Below are positions 12,601-23,304 of a stretch of 64,000 nt of DNA, piece after piece. Origin of the DNA: Sternotherus odoratus (Eukaryota; Chordata; Testudines; Kinosternidae). Under the pieces are notes generated by a model that saw only the letters and a list, made by a program, of their open reading frames with translations, had not been told where the DNA came from and did no database searches. The stretch spans positions 59,753,442 through 59,817,441 of the forward strand of contig JAVMKO010000005.1 of the NCBI GenBank assembly GCA_032164245.1, in the 5' to 3' direction. Positions within the stretch are counted from its first letter, which is position 1, and every line of letters begins with the position of its first letter. The translations under genes and the position numbers were made by a program.

Positions 12601-15600
12601 GTGAAGAGGAGGGAGACAGGAAGTTATTATATAATGTTTACATGGCAGTCTTGTGTAACAGCAATTCATTAATTATTGTCAGATCTCAACCGTTTGTGCT
12701 GAATCTGGTCTTTTTAATACATGTGACACACAGAACATGTTACAGGAGGTCATTACATCTAAATAAATAAATATAGTCCCTGTATTTCCCCTCCCTTTCT
12801 TGTTAAGAGGAACGTTTATATGAAAAAAAACAGACAGATCGCACCAGATGAAGATCTGATCCAGGAGCTTTACTTATCAGACTGTTCTCACGCACAGTTT
12901 TGTGGAAATTATTCTAATGTCCAGACACATGAGGAATAATCACCAGTCACAAATGAAACACATTTTCAAACAAATATCCCCATAGGATCCAGCAGAGGAA
13001 GAGAAATGCGAACATTTTAGTGTTCTCTGTGTCTAAACAGAATGTTCTAAGTTTTCCCATCAGCTGTTACCTTATCTGTAACATGAGGACTCTGTCATAT
13101 TCATTATTATATTAATATCATCACATTAATTTAAAATATCTATTAACCTTTTAAAAAAGGACTATAACTCTGTTACAATCCCACTCCTTTGCCTAGAGGA
13201 TCCACCAACAGCAAACTTAGACTGCTGGATTTATTAATATTGTGCATGTGACATTAGCACATGTAGACAGTGCCAGCCTTTTGCTTTTCCTGATTACTTC
13301 AATTTCTTTAAAGAGTCCGGGGTAGAGAGAATGTTGTGGAGATAGTACATAGTATGATTCTGTAAGTGGTAAGTTTTAATAGTATACCCGTTTAGACTTG
13401 TGGAAAGAGGTGGTGTGACCTATACATACGCAGCTTCAACAAAAGCCGGTTTTGAGTATGTTGAGTGCAATGTCCAAAGAAGATTCCTCTGTCCTCCCTG
13501 ATGGAGACTTTGGTACAACTAACATAGTAACTTCCCCCAATGAACCTAGTCCAGATTTTACATCAAAAACTGGAACCACTTTTATGAAATATCTCCCATC
13601 AGCCACAGCAGAGAACACACTCCTATTCTTAAACACCTCTTTTTCCAGAAGAAATGTTTCTTTGTGCTACAGAATCTTTATATACCAAGAGGCACCAAGA
13701 GAAACTATGGGCATTTTAAACATCCTACTGACTGGAAGTGCTAATTACAAATTTAAAAGGGGTCCCAGAGAAACGTTCACAATTAAACCAGAAAGTACAC
13801 AATAGTCAACTGGTGTCCGTTTTAGTTACAAACTCAAAACTCAGGATGAAATCCCAACCTATTGAAAACTCTTGTTAGCTCCTATATGGGCAGTATTTCA
13901 GCCTCTGTCTCAGGCCTGAACCTAGTTTTGAGAAAACCTAAAGATGATTTATGGTTTTGAGCTGCCACCTAGAGAAATTTGTGGTTTCACACAATTTTGC
14001 AGCTGAATGCCAAGTTTCACCTTATATGATTACTGATTTCGATTTCTACAATACTTTGACTTACTGGGCTTGTTCTCACTGGAAACTCAAAGCAAACCTC
14101 AGGAGTAACTCCACTTTAGACAACAGAATTCCATCAGTGTAAATGACAGAAGAATCAGAGCTGCAAATCTATGGGGATGTAAACCAAATTAAACATTGGC
14201 ATCAATCCCAGTGACACAAATGGTAGATTCTTCACAGTTTTATTTTTTCATTTTAATTTAATGTTTCAAATAAAAATTAGCTTTGGCTGGTTTGTTCAAA
14301 TCTGGATCCAGATCCAAATGTCTTGAGAGGCTGTGGGTTATTTGGTTTGACTCATCTTTAATTAAAACTGTGTAACTAATTCCTCTTCTTCCCTGATCAC
14401 AACATTAAATGTATTTACAGGTAACAAATGCTCATCTGTTTCAATGCTTTATAATGTTTAAGTGATCCCCTGCCTGCTCTGACTTCTGTTACAAAGTGTT
14501 CTCACTTACCGTTTGCACAACTCCAGCTTGGCAGTACTTGATATCTCCTAACAGTGCCTGGGAATTTCACCATATACATTACTTTCGTCAGTTCTATACA
14601 GATACCTCACCAGAATGAATGCATTCAAGGAAGCTTATTTTTTATTAACACTCAGCAAACTTGCAATCCTGGAGCAAATTCATATCCTTGTAAAAGAATA
14701 TGCCATGGGTCTATTGCAGTGGATATTATTGTAGTGTAACAAATTCAGTCTTCTATGAAAATAGACTTGGGGAAAACCCGTATTTTAATACAGGTCCAGT
14801 AGGTTGAGCAATTAAATTTAACAAGAGCACTCTTACGAAAAGTAGAATTTCGTTTGTTATATGATAGTGTTCTCTCATTGGATGCCCCTCTATAGACCTT
14901 AGGGCAGATTCTCACCCCTGTTAACCTGCTTTGCACCACTCACAAGACTGAGTCAAGTCAATTTGACTGCACAGTGAAATCTGCAGAAAGCAGATTTAAG
15001 CCTACCTTAAATGGCCAGCTGACACAAGGAAATTCCTGGGTAACCTAAGGCTAATGTTGCAGCTCCTACATCACCTCTCCCTGGGCCTTGTGTAGAAGCA
15101 TAGCTAGGGAAAAAAGGGTTTTGGCTAGGATCAGGGCCGGCGACAGAAATTTTGGGCCCCCCTACTCTGATCGTTTGGGGGCCCCCTAGTCTGATCATTG
15201 GGGCCCCCCTACTCTGATCATTTGGGCCCCCCAGCCTCCCCCCCGCCCATTCTCCTTCCCACCCTGCCTGACCCGGGCCACCCAACCAAATCTCCTCCCC
15301 CCAGCCTAACCTCCTCCCCTCCCTGCCCGCCCAGCCTGGCCTCGTCCCTGCCAGCTGCCAGACATACCAGCCAGCGCTCCCCCCCCCCCCCCGACAGCGG
15401 CTGGGGGCAGTGCGAGCCGCCGAGCATTGCCACCGCCTGGGCGCTTGCTGCTGGCGCTCGCCCTTCGCTGTGCTCTCGTGCCCGGCGGGGTCCTGCGGGA
15501 ATGCAAGCCACGGCCCGAGAGAGCGAGAGCCCGGGAGTGGCGCAAGCCGCCCGTGCTGCTCTCCCCCCCTCCCGGCCCCCACGCGCCCTTTCCCCCTTGG

Positions 15601-18536
15601 ACCCGCGCAAGACCCTACGGCTGGCAATGGAGACGCCGCTGCTGTGACCAGCCGCAGGAACGCAAGAGCAGGGCCGGCGACAGGGGGGTACTACGGGTAG
15701 AGCTGTACCGGGCCCCGCACTTTAGGGGGGCCCCGGTACAGCTCTACCCGTAGTCATCCGGCGCGGCTCTGCTCCGGACGAGCGCGCGTGTCCCCGGCAG
15801 GAGCAGTGAGCCCAGCCGGCAGCAGCGGCGCAGTCCGGGGGGAGAAAGGGCGGGGAGGAGGGGGGAGCAGCAAGGGCGGCTCACACCACCGCTCCCAGGC
15901 TCTCGCTCCCGCTGCGGCCAGCTGTCAGCTGGGGGGGAGCGCCGGCTGGGCGGCGGGGGGGGGGGAAGCTGGGCTTCCTCCCCCAGGCGCTGTCAGCTGG
16001 GGGGGGAGCGCCGGCTGGGCTGGGGGGGGCCAGCTGGGCTTCCTCCCCCAGCCGCTGTCAGCTGGGGGGGGGGAGAGCGCCGGCTGGGCTGGGGGGGGGC
16101 GGCTGGGCTGGGGGCCCTCCAGCCGCTGTCAGTTGGGCTGGGGGGGCCGTCTGGGCTGGGGGGGCCCCCAGCCAGCTGTTGGCTGGGCTGGAGGGGGCCC
16201 GGCTTGGCTGGGGGGGCCCCCAAACTATCAGAGTAGGGGGCCCCCAAATTTCTGTCGCCGGCCCTGCGCGAGAGCTCGCACCAGGCCCGGCGACAAGGGG
16301 GGACGACTACGGGTACAGCTGTGTACCGGCCCCGGACTTAAGGGGGCCCCTTTAAGTCCGGGGCCCAGTACAGCTCTACCCCTAGTACCCCCCTGTCGCC
16401 GGCCCTGGCTAGGATGCAATTGCATCCAGCCGACCTCCAGCAGCCAGAACAGCCCCAAGAGGCCATTGACAGCTGGAGCCCCAAAATCAGGGAGCTGGAA
16501 AGGGTGCCTTGGTGCCACCCTTGCCTGCCTCAATCTGGAAGCCAGTCAACTCTTGTTTGGGAGGCATGATAATTTTTCACACTGCTATGTATGAGGATGG
16601 GTCTGTTGGTTTGGAAAGAACAAACACCGGCCCATACATTAGCTCAAACATTGATTTGAACTAAATAAACCCAAATATTTTAATATGGCATAATTCAAAA
16701 AGCCGTGGCATGTTTTACCTTCCTTCTTTTTCTTTTTTAAATCTACAACCAGCCTTCTTTCTTCCCTGAAATTTGAGACCTTCAAAGATCTGGCAATTGC
16801 TGCTGAGGGAGATGCTGTCCACAAATCTTACCAATTCCTAAGTTTTCCTAAGGCCTGAGGAAGTTCCAGTTACCCAGGAAGCCATGAAAAGTGGGAGCTT
16901 TAAATAGCACAGGCAGAGAGTTCAGCAGGGAGAGAGCCAAGCCTGAATATTCAATGAAAAATCACCAGTGGAGTTAGTCCTCCTGTTGGTGACCAGAAAG
17001 GGAACTGGGGGATTAAGGTATGCTGGGAACTGCAAAGAAGGAGGAGGACATCAGCGAAGCCCTTGGTAGCTGAGAGAGGGACTTTTACAGATGAGGAAAG
17101 GAATTTGAGGCTCAGTTAAACTGAAAAATGGAGCACGGCAAAGAATAGGAGACAGAATAAAAGGTGAAAGAAGCTAAATGAAGCACTTTTGGGTATTTAT
17201 CTGACCCAATGGGGGCTCACCATCACTGACTGGGGGGATTACAAAATAATGAAGAGACATTTTGGATCCATCATCCTTGAAAGTGTTTCTTTAAATTAAA
17301 AAGCCTTCTTTAGAATGACATAAGACTCTTGGTGCTATTAATCGCTCTAGTTTTTGAGCAAACACTAAGCTGGAACCTACCCTTCAGTTGGGTGTCATTG
17401 TTTCTTGGTCTTGTTACATCAGCCACTGACAACTGGGAAAGATCACTAGACACTGTAAACTGGCATAGCTCCATTGATACACTTGTTTGCATCAGCCAAG
17501 GATTTGACCTGTAGTAGCCAGTTAATATTACGGAGGTGAGCAAAAATTAGAGAAGCACTAAAGCAGAGATGGTTTCGATTTTGCCATTGATATTTTTCTT
17601 CTTGTCAGATAGGTCATCCCTATCCCACCCCCTGCCCAATTTCATCATTCACCCTTATATAACCCAAGGGAGTGTATAGACCTGGAAAACATTGTCATGG
17701 CAAAAAGTAAGAGAATTCAAAATGGTTTTCTAAAATACATTTTAAAGGATATCAAATAAGTCATTGTCCTCTAGCCACATTTTTAGTAATATTTTGTTGG
17801 AACAAGCTGCATGTTTATGGCAGATGATCATTTGTTTTCAAATTAAATTAAACTCTGCTGACAATACATAAAGTTTAGCAAATAACTGTTCACTGCCTGC
17901 TTAAGCAATTCCATATGTTTTAACAAAAAAACAGATCACGGAGGGAAGGGAATTGGGGAGGGGGGCTGCCATGCATAGCTGATAGAGCCTTTCATTTTTA
18001 ACGGTTTTTAAATAGCCTGCTTAGAGATATTCCTGTCACTGTGACTAGCAGTTTTATGGCAGAACATGTATGCAGGAGTTTCCCAAAACTTTAAGATTGT
18101 GGAAGTCAACATGTGTGAAACCTGAGCCTATCAGAGATGCAGTATGATCTCAAGTATAATCCGCTGAAAGATGCAAAACAAACAAGCAGTAAATTGCCAC
18201 ATGGCAGGAACACACAGCCAGTTCACAGACATGAATTAGAGTGGCAACTCACCAGATCCTGTAACAGCATCATAACCACCAGCATTTTGAAGTTTAAAGG
18301 ATAAACATGCAGTGGAAAAATACTCCAGCATCACCACCCCCCAATACGTTCATACGGTCATTGTTTAAGAAAGGCGAAGAATCCAACCAGACTTTAATTG
18401 AAAATATTCTGCTTGTCTGTGCCCCCGCAGCCAGTTACTTACCTGGATGCCCTTCTCCCACAGACTCGGATGTGAACATGAAAGCACCTTCATCATTTAC
18501 AGTGTGGTCACAGAAGCCATCCACCGGTCCATTCAT
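417..18536 (-). CDS. MAT1A: MAT1A, S-adenosylmethionine synthase (5' six exons; 3' end outside window)
   Basis: Methionine adenosyltransferase makes S-adenosylmethionine, phosphate and diphosphate from methionine and ATP in the cytosol; MAT1A is the liver-type catalytic subunit. Six coding exons join on the minus strand: 18443-18536, 8373-8450, 6981-7103, 4601-4713, 1441-1584 and 417-635. All have GT/AG junctions and matching phases, giving residues 1-257 of an expected ~396. The N-terminus [11 protein letters not shown] is typical of MAT1A rather than MAT2A. The ATP-site GEGHPDK (residues 27-33) and the gating loop GAGDQG (132-137) are intact, and Cys35, Cys61 and Cys69 are present. Residue 121 is Gly, where mammalian MAT1A has a redox-sensitive Cys. 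Exons for the second signature (GGGAFSGKD) should lie left of position 1. The neighbours DYDC1 and DYDC2 match the human order, which supports orthology. Confidence 0.95.
1441..1584 (-). CDS. MAT1A: MAT1A coding exon 5
   Basis: This 144-bp exon, phase 0 at both ends, encodes [18 protein letters not shown] through [11 protein letters not shown]. It holds the end of the catalytic loop and conserved substrate-site residues (Phe and Asp of MFGYATDE, Lys of DSKTQ). The acceptor is TATAG and the donor is CAG|GTAAAT. Confidence 0.95.
1750..2598. mobile_element. Probable MITE (TIR: GGTCTACACTGCCA-like)
   Basis: The left edge reads GGTCTACACTGCC and the right edge reads CTGTCAGTATAGAC, which are imperfect inverted repeats of the kind common to turtle Harbinger-like MITEs. 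The interior (about 1850-2520) is GC-richer and holds several open frames with no protein-family signal. It lies upstream of exon 5, in MAT1A intron 4. Exact ends and target duplication are unclear. Confidence 0.4.
3295..3540 (+). repeat. MIR-type SINE (ancient)
   Basis: Contains the diagnostic order of MIR: tRNA-like head with GGGAGACCAGAGTTCAGTTCC, then GTGCCTCAGTTCC, then CAAGGGTGCTGCAAGGAT and a decayed tail. Highly diverged, as expected for an element shared by amniotes. It is in MAT1A intron 4. Confidence 0.75.
4142..4288. repeat. Diverged dispersed repeat with inverted GCTGGTGTAA motifs
   Basis: Starts AGCTGGTGTAAAC and near its other end has the inverted counterpart GCTACACCAGTG, with CTCCATTGACTT and ACTGAAGTCAAAG between them. 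Partial palindromes of this wording are widespread in sauropsid DNA. Class not determined. Confidence 0.4.
4601..4713 (-). CDS. MAT1A: MAT1A coding exon 4
   Basis: This 113-bp exon encodes [19 protein letters not shown] through VGAGDQ, including the active-site gating loop. Two positions stand out. Residue 121 is Gly (DIAQGVH) instead of the mammalian Cys, and residue 125 is Tyr (HLYRNE) where MAT proteins usually have Asp. The acceptor is AACAG and the donor is CAG|GTAGTC. Confidence 0.95.
6425..6575 (+). repeat. Dispersed repeat tail (GTACAGCGCCTAGCACAATGG type)
   Basis: The segment runs from TTGTAAGGTTCTCAGGGCAG through CAGCGCCTAGCACAATGG and ends in an AT-rich, AATAAT-like tail. Related tails occur at 24668-24802 and 48903-49020. 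The wording resembles the 3' ends of ancient LINE/SINE families; the exact family is not established. Confidence 0.5.
6981..7103 (-). CDS. MAT1A: MAT1A coding exon 3
   Basis: This 123-bp exon encodes [17 protein letters not shown] and continues to DDSAK. The [11 protein letters not shown] wording is closer to MAT1A than to MAT2A. Cys61 and Cys69, implicated in the disulfide and oligomer interface of the liver enzyme, are present. The donor is GTTGGT, a weaker consensus, but phase and length match the family. Confidence 0.94.
7240..7445 (-). repeat. MIR-type SINE, antisense
   Basis: Read on the minus strand this is the MIR order. On the plus strand it appears as GGGGAAACTGAGGCACAAAG followed by CAAGGTCACACAGGAAG and a decayed tRNA-like head. 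It sits just 5' of MAT1A exon 3, in intron 2. Confidence 0.75.
8373..8450 (-). CDS. MAT1A: MAT1A coding exon 2
   Basis: This 78-bp exon encodes (D)[18 protein letters not shown] and onward to the Cys57/Glu58 junction. The acceptor is a pyrimidine-rich tract ending in CAG and the donor is GTAAGG. The length is that of the conserved vertebrate MAT exon 2. Asp and Lys after GHP, which contact ATP phosphates and metal, are encoded at its start. Confidence 0.95.
9675..9696. repeat. C-rich low-complexity tract
   Basis: CCCCCCC TCCCCCCCCCCCCC-type run in MAT1A intron 1. Length may be unreliable in sequencing. Confidence 0.8.
10550..11135 (+). mobile_element. CR1 LINE 3' fragment
   Basis: The 3' end carries the CR1 hallmark CCAGATGATCATAATGGTCCCTTCTGACTT. 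Upstream lines match the CR1 C-terminal/3'UTR layout: AGAAGGACTTAGGGTCATGGT, GGAAGACAATTTCTGATGGG, GTGGTGAATTCTCTGCCATT. It is truncated at the 5' side, as most CR1 copies are. Confidence 0.85.
11872..12106. mobile_element. hAT MITE, 235 bp, TIR CAGGGGTCTCCAAACT
   Basis: Both ends carry CAGGGGTCTCCAAACT as inverted repeats and the element is flanked by a perfect 8-bp duplication, GTGTAGAG (11864-11871 and 12107-12114). The 8-bp duplication and CA...TG ends are diagnostic of hAT. No coding capacity. The same TIR is found on the 1.2-kb element at 60489-61686. Confidence 0.93.
15132..16407. mobile_element. hAT MITE (outer) interrupted by a reversed copy of its own family
   Basis: Ends are CAGGGCCGGCGACAG and its inverse, flanked by a perfect 8-bp duplication GCTAGGAT (15124-15131 and 16408-16415). 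The left end reads on to GAAATTTTGGGCCCC; the right end is a subterminal palindrome ending CCCCCCTGTCGCCGGCCCTG. Without the inner copy (15669-16266) the outer copy is about 678 bp. GC- and CpG-rich. The long open frames across it are by-products of composition. Confidence 0.92.
15669..16266 (-). mobile_element. Nested hAT MITE of the same family, inverted
   Basis: A complete element lies inside 15132-16407. It begins with the palindromic end (CAGGGCCGGCGACAGGGGGG) and finishes with the other end (AAATTTCTGTCGCCGGCCCTG), so its orientation is opposite to its host. Flanks CGCAAGAG and CGCGAGAG are an 8-bp duplication with one change. Its length, 598 bp, equals that of the copy at 19794-20391. 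Confidence 0.9.
18443..18536 (-). CDS. MAT1A: MAT1A coding exon 1
   Basis: The ATG is at 18534-18536. The exon encodes 31 codons plus one base, from MNGPVDG to the GEGHP of the ATP-binding motif, and ends at a strong donor (CCAG|GTAAGT). Its one leftover base pairs with the first two bases of the next exon to make Asp32. The N-terminal region is one residue longer than in human and equals the rat length. No acceptor is obvious just 5' of the ATG, so the 5'UTR probably continues in this exon. Confidence 0.95.
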
Positions 18537-18710
18537 GATTTTGACACTTTCCCTGAGAGTTTAATCAAAATAGTAGTTCAAGAGCTCTGTCTTTAGTACC
18601 TTCCTCCTTCTGAGTGGAAGGATTAAACTTCTTTATCAGTAATCTGTCAATTACTACTTTCCACAGAAAACTTAAATTGAGCATGTGAAGTAAGTGTAGT
18701 CAGTGCATGA

Positions 18711-18746
18711 GTGTGTGTGTGCGTATGTGTGTGTGTGTGCATGCGT
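18711..18746. repeat. (GT)n microsatellite in the MAT1A 5' region
   Basis: Alternating GT with a few interruptions (GCGTA, GCATGCGTG). It lies about 175-210 bp upstream of the MAT1A start codon, so within the leader or proximal promoter. Purine-pyrimidine alternation can adopt Z-DNA. Confidence 0.85.
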
Positions 18747-18817
18747 GCACTGATCAGGCATCTATCTGTCTGAGGTCTGTACCTCTACCTACTTTGGCTG
18801 TCACTCTGTGAGTTGCT

Positions 18818-18828
18818 CCTATATATGG
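18818..18828 (-). promoter_or_regulatory. Possible MAT1A TATA-like element
   Basis: Read on the minus strand this is CCATATATAGG, about 285 bp upstream of the MAT1A ATG. A start some 30 bp downstream would give a 5'UTR of about 250 nt. The rat MAT1A promoter is reported to be TATA-containing. The motif is short and AT-rich, so it could be chance. Confidence 0.3.
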
Positions 18829-19689
18829 AAAAGTGAAAGTGCCTGGATAATCATGTGAGGAAACCGGGAGAGCCCATTTCCTGGGAGGGGAGCAAGTTAA
18901 TATTGGGATATTTCACCTATTAACTCTCTTTTCAGTAACTAAGTCTTCAGCCTGTGCAAGGTCAGTAGCCATAAAGATTCAATTCACAGGAGTTAGTACA
19001 GGAGTTCTAGTTTCAGTTCAGTTCAGTGGTTCTTTTGGTTTAGCTCTCCCCTAGTTTGGGGCTGTTTGTAGTGAGAGTTCTCAAGCATGTGTTGTGATCA
19101 CACAGAAATAGAAGAAAGTTGTGTAAGCTTCCTGTCAAAAGAGTGAGGGATGTAAAGTTTAAGCACAATATAACTTTGTTTCCTGGTTTTCATTTTCATC
19201 TCTAAGTGTGATTCTTCCCTGGAAGGTTTTGTACATTTGCATTCTTTGTGTGCTGTTCTGAAAGGAAATACTGTACTTGAACGAACTAGTACCTGAGTAA
19301 TATAGATTTTGTAAACAATCTCTGTTCAGCCTCCTCTTTCTTCTGCTTTCTCATCTGCTAATTGGAGTGCATCTTAATATTTCTGTAATTCCTACTGGTC
19401 CCTAGCAATTCGACATGCACTGACTGTCACACGTTGCAATTAGGGGAGCTGGAAAAAACCACCATTTTTCTAAAAAGGCTTTCCTGATTAGGAAATCCTC
19501 ATGGTTGTGCCTGAACTGCTTTGGAATGTACCCAACCTCAGCCTAAGCCTTGAGGAAGAAACAAACTATGTATATATAGCTGAGATGCTGAGATCTAGTT
19601 ACAAATGGATCAAAGGAAACTATTGCTCAGGCTGTCTACTGCAATCTTTTTTGACATGCAGTGTCATTCTAGCCAGTTCAGTCCCAGGA

Positions 19690-19793
19690 TGTTAGAGAGA
19701 GGAGGTGTATAATATCTTGTATTGGGCCAACTGCTGTCGGTCAGAGACAAGCTTTCAAGCCACACAATTCAAGTCTGGAAAAGGTACTTCAAG
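19690..19793. repeat. Dispersed repeat fragment hosting a hAT insertion
   Basis: TATCTTGTATTGGGCCAAC...GACAAGCTTTCAAGC...TCTGGAAAAGGTAC has the same wording as 40020-40135. It resumes after the hAT at 20392. Possibly a pseudo-LTR fragment of a Penelope-like family; tentative. Confidence 0.4.
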
Positions 19794-20391
19794 CAGGGCT
19801 GGCGACAGAAATTTGGGGGCCCCTACTCTGATCATTTGGGGGCCTCCCCAGCCCAGCTGGCACTTCTCCCCCCCCCCAGCTGACAGCGGCTGGGGGGGCC
19901 CCTCAGCCCAGCCGGCGCTCCCCCCCAGCTGACAGCGGCTGGGGGGGGGGGAAGCCCAGCCGGGCCCCCCCCCCAGCCCAGCCGGCGCTCCCCCCAGCCC
20001 CGCCGGCGCTCCCCCCCCCCCCAGCTGACAGCAGCTGGCGGCAGTGCGGGGTCCTCCGGGAGCGGCGCAAGCTGCCCTTGCTGCTCCCCCTCCAGCTGAC
20101 AGTGGCTGGCGGTAGTGCAGGGTCCTCCGGGAGCAGCGCGAGCCGCCCTTGCTGCTCCCCCCCACGCGCACTTTCTCCCCCAGACTGCGCCGCTGCCGCC
20201 AGCCGGGCTCACTGCTCCTGCCGGGGACACACGCGCTCGTCCGCTCCGGAGGAGGGCTGCGCCGCCTCCCCGCCCCTTTCCCGCTCTCCAGGCCGGGCGA
20301 CAAGGGGGGATGACTACGGGTACCGCTGTGTACCCTAAAGTCCGGGGCCCGGTACAGCTCTACCCGTAGTACCCCCCTGTCGCTGGCCCTG
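19794..20391. mobile_element. hAT MITE, 598 bp, TIR CAGGGC(C/T)(G/A)GCGACAG
   Basis: Perfect 8-bp duplication ACTTCAAG flanks the element (19786-19793 and 20392-20399). The left end reads CAGGGCTGGCGACAGAAATT and the right end inverse is CAGGGCCAGCGACAGGGGGG. The last ~110 bp form an imperfect palindrome (GACTACGGGTA against TACCCGTAGT). Same family and same length as 15669-16266. Confidence 0.94.
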
Positions 20392-23304
20392 ACTTCAAGC
20401 ATCAGGCAGCCAGTGTTTGGTGTGGGATGAGCAAGAGATAGGGGTGTGGGTGTGTGCATGTACATATGCATGTTCACAGAACAAATGTACCAAACACAAA
20501 CTAACCATGACTATGAGCAGGTACAGAATCCCCAGCACCTATTGTACCACTGCAAAGAGAATCACAAAGATTAGTTCATTTACAAAAAATCATTATGGGT
20601 TCAGTCCAGTGCCAATTGAAGTCAATGGGAAACTTTCCATTAACTTCAGAAAGCATCAGATTGAGCCCTAGGATGTATTTTTCATCCAGTTGCAATGGTG
20701 ATGTCCTGATACTTAGATCAGTACTGGGCATATTGGTTGTTCCTATACATTGCAAGTTAGTCAGCAACAAAGCTGTTATGCTCTGACACTCTCCAATTTG
20801 GCATCTGACTATATACTTCTCCCCCACTGATTGTGAGGATTATTTTACAAGCAGGTGGAGGACTTGATAAATCACTTCTGCTTCAATCTTTGTTTAATAC
20901 ATATTTGCACAAGTATTCTTGAGACTTCTATTTTCTGCATCCATTCCCAAGAACAATAATTTACACCACTAATTTCCTGTATCGTTTGCCACTGTCTAAT
21001 CACTGTGGCCACACACTTTGTGTCTGTTGTCAATGTTCCATTGCCATGGGATCTGCCCAAGTCTGTATGCCATGTGGGTAAATGCGGCATTGATATGACT
21101 GAGGAAAAATTGATATGCTGAAAAGAAAAGTTTGTCATTTTTAGAGGACCGAAGAGTAACACCAACCTAAATGGGTAATTATAGTACCTCCAGTTAATGA
21201 ATAACATTTGAAGTTCATATTAACTTTTAAAGTTACATAAAACCAAATGACAAACGTACTTTTTTAAATCCAGACATTTTTCTAGATGTCAAAACACAGA
21301 CACAATGGGAGCTGACAAACACCTGAGAGAAAAGCTTTCTGTGAATCTATGACTCATCAAGTATAACAGAAGTGCATATGCTGATAATGTTCTAGAAATT
21401 CTGTATAGCTACTGATCCATGTAAGACTTCTGGTTTTAATTGTTTCCAGGTATAGTTTTAATATCGATAGTAACACAACCAGAAATGTCTGTGCATGGAA
21501 GTATTGCTTGGCCATCGACCCCCTTGATATGTTTTTTAGAAACGTTGTTACCAATCATGAGCTATTATAGGTTACAATAATATTTAATTTGGCTTCACCT
21601 CCCAGATACCTTAATTTGTTAAATATTTGTAAAATGGCAAGACTGTGTAAATGTTAACCCTCCAAGGCAAAAGGAACAATATAAAGTACTGCATTTGCCC
21701 AATTTTCCCCTTCCCACTCTAGTGATAATGGACTCGATGCTGCAAAATCTACTCAGTCTGGCTGACTTCCATGATCTGAAAGTGCAGTCATTGTCAGGAA
21801 AGTTATTTTGTAAAAACAAGCACCTCCTTACCTATCAGGTCGGCCCCCTGCGTTCATTCGTTCAGATCAGCTGACTTTAGCGACTAGAAAGCAATATCCA
21901 AAGCCGATGAAGCCAGTGTGAATCTTTCCTTTGACTTCAGTGGTCTTTTGATCAGGCCCTATAATGAGCTTTTACTATTTTTCACTCTTGGTAGCCCTGC
22001 AGAGCCAACCCAACAATGGGAGAATGTATTGTACTAGCTTCTGTCTCGTACATCGTACTTATTCATTAATGTCAAAATGTAGGGCCAAATTCTGCTCTCA
22101 GTAAGCCCTGTGTGATCTCTTTGAAGACAATGTGGTGGCACAGATGTTAATGATGACAGAATGTAATGCACAAAATTTCAATTGCCGGTGACAATGCACT
22201 AGCCATAAAGATTATATGTCCCTGGTTGATCCAGCGGGTTGGTAGCAAGAAAGAAAAAATCTGGCAAAATAAAAGAGTCTAAAATATATAGATAGCAATC
22301 AGGAAATCATCCGCAAGCCAAGGAAACCATAATGGCAAAAATATAGGTATTATTTCTCTACAAAATATTCCTCAAAGGCCAAGGAACTGTCATGATTTTC
22401 TTAGCTGCTTAATGCTCATACAAATACTTCCAGCACTGTCTGGAGTGCCAAGCATACATTGTGCACAGCCTACACATAGCTTTTCCTGTCAGTGCACCTC
22501 ACTGCTGACATGATGCAATAATCTCTTCTCTTGCAGGTCAGGGTAGGGTTTAAGAAAAGTGTCCTTCAAGGTGCACATATGTGATCCAAGTTGAAACTCA
22601 GGCAGCCTTGCCACACATTGTACTTCATTTCAGAAATCTAACAAGCCCCAATGTTGGTGATTCTGGCACATTTTTGTCAGAGCCTCCAAAGAATTGTTAT
22701 TTCTGCTTTTTAATCCCTGGGAGGTGCACAAATACTTGGGGTGAGGAGGGCTGTGAAAGAAAATAGGTTAGATATGAGATAAAATTGACATTTTGGCCTG
22801 ACCCCAGACCACTTGTGCCTTCTTGTCATCACTCCCTTTTATTTCCCCATTTGCCCATTCAGCTTTGCTCACTGGTCCTCTATTCTTGGTACCTCAAACT
22901 ATTCTGGTGACTCCTAGAGAAAGAGGGAATGAAACCAGGACACAGTCAAGTTGGGAAATATTGCACTTTTATGAGCAGATTTTGAGGTGATGTTCACTTA
23001 AAACATCTGTAATTTGATTTAATACAGCCCCTTGTCTCTAGAGATACAACATTTTAGGTGCTGATTCAGGAAAGCATCCCTATTAAGGACAACACATAAG
23101 ACAATTGTTTAACTTTATACGTGCATGTAGCTCCACTGAAGTCATGGGATTTAAGCACATGCATAATTTAAAGCACGCGTGTAAATGCTGTCATGTATAG
23201 GAATAGACTTAAGAACATGGTTGAGTATTTTCCTGGATCAGGCCATTGCTCAGGAAAAAAAAACAATCCAGCAGTGTACTCTCTCACCTTTTATGACTGA
23301 ATAA

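Larger units (their letters stand above)
8451..18442 (-). other. MAT1A: MAT1A intron 1
   Basis: A 10-kb intron between exons 1 and 2. It holds a C-tract, a CR1 fragment (10550-11135), a 235-bp hAT MITE (11872-12106) and a 1.28-kb nested hAT (15132-16407). In 12107-15131 and 16408-18442 I see no gene, RNA or confident repeat. The open frames there (for example 12322-12672 and 13452-13805) show no recognisable protein family. Confidence 0.85.

Noticed and set aside
15198..16594. Long open frames (up to 268 codons) rich in Gly, Ser, Pro
   Set aside because: They cross hAT ends and G/C runs; composition alone explains them.
18411..18536. MAT2A instead of MAT1A
   Set aside because: The N-terminus MNGPVDG and the [11 protein letters not shown] wording are MAT1A-type, and the DYDC neighbours agree.
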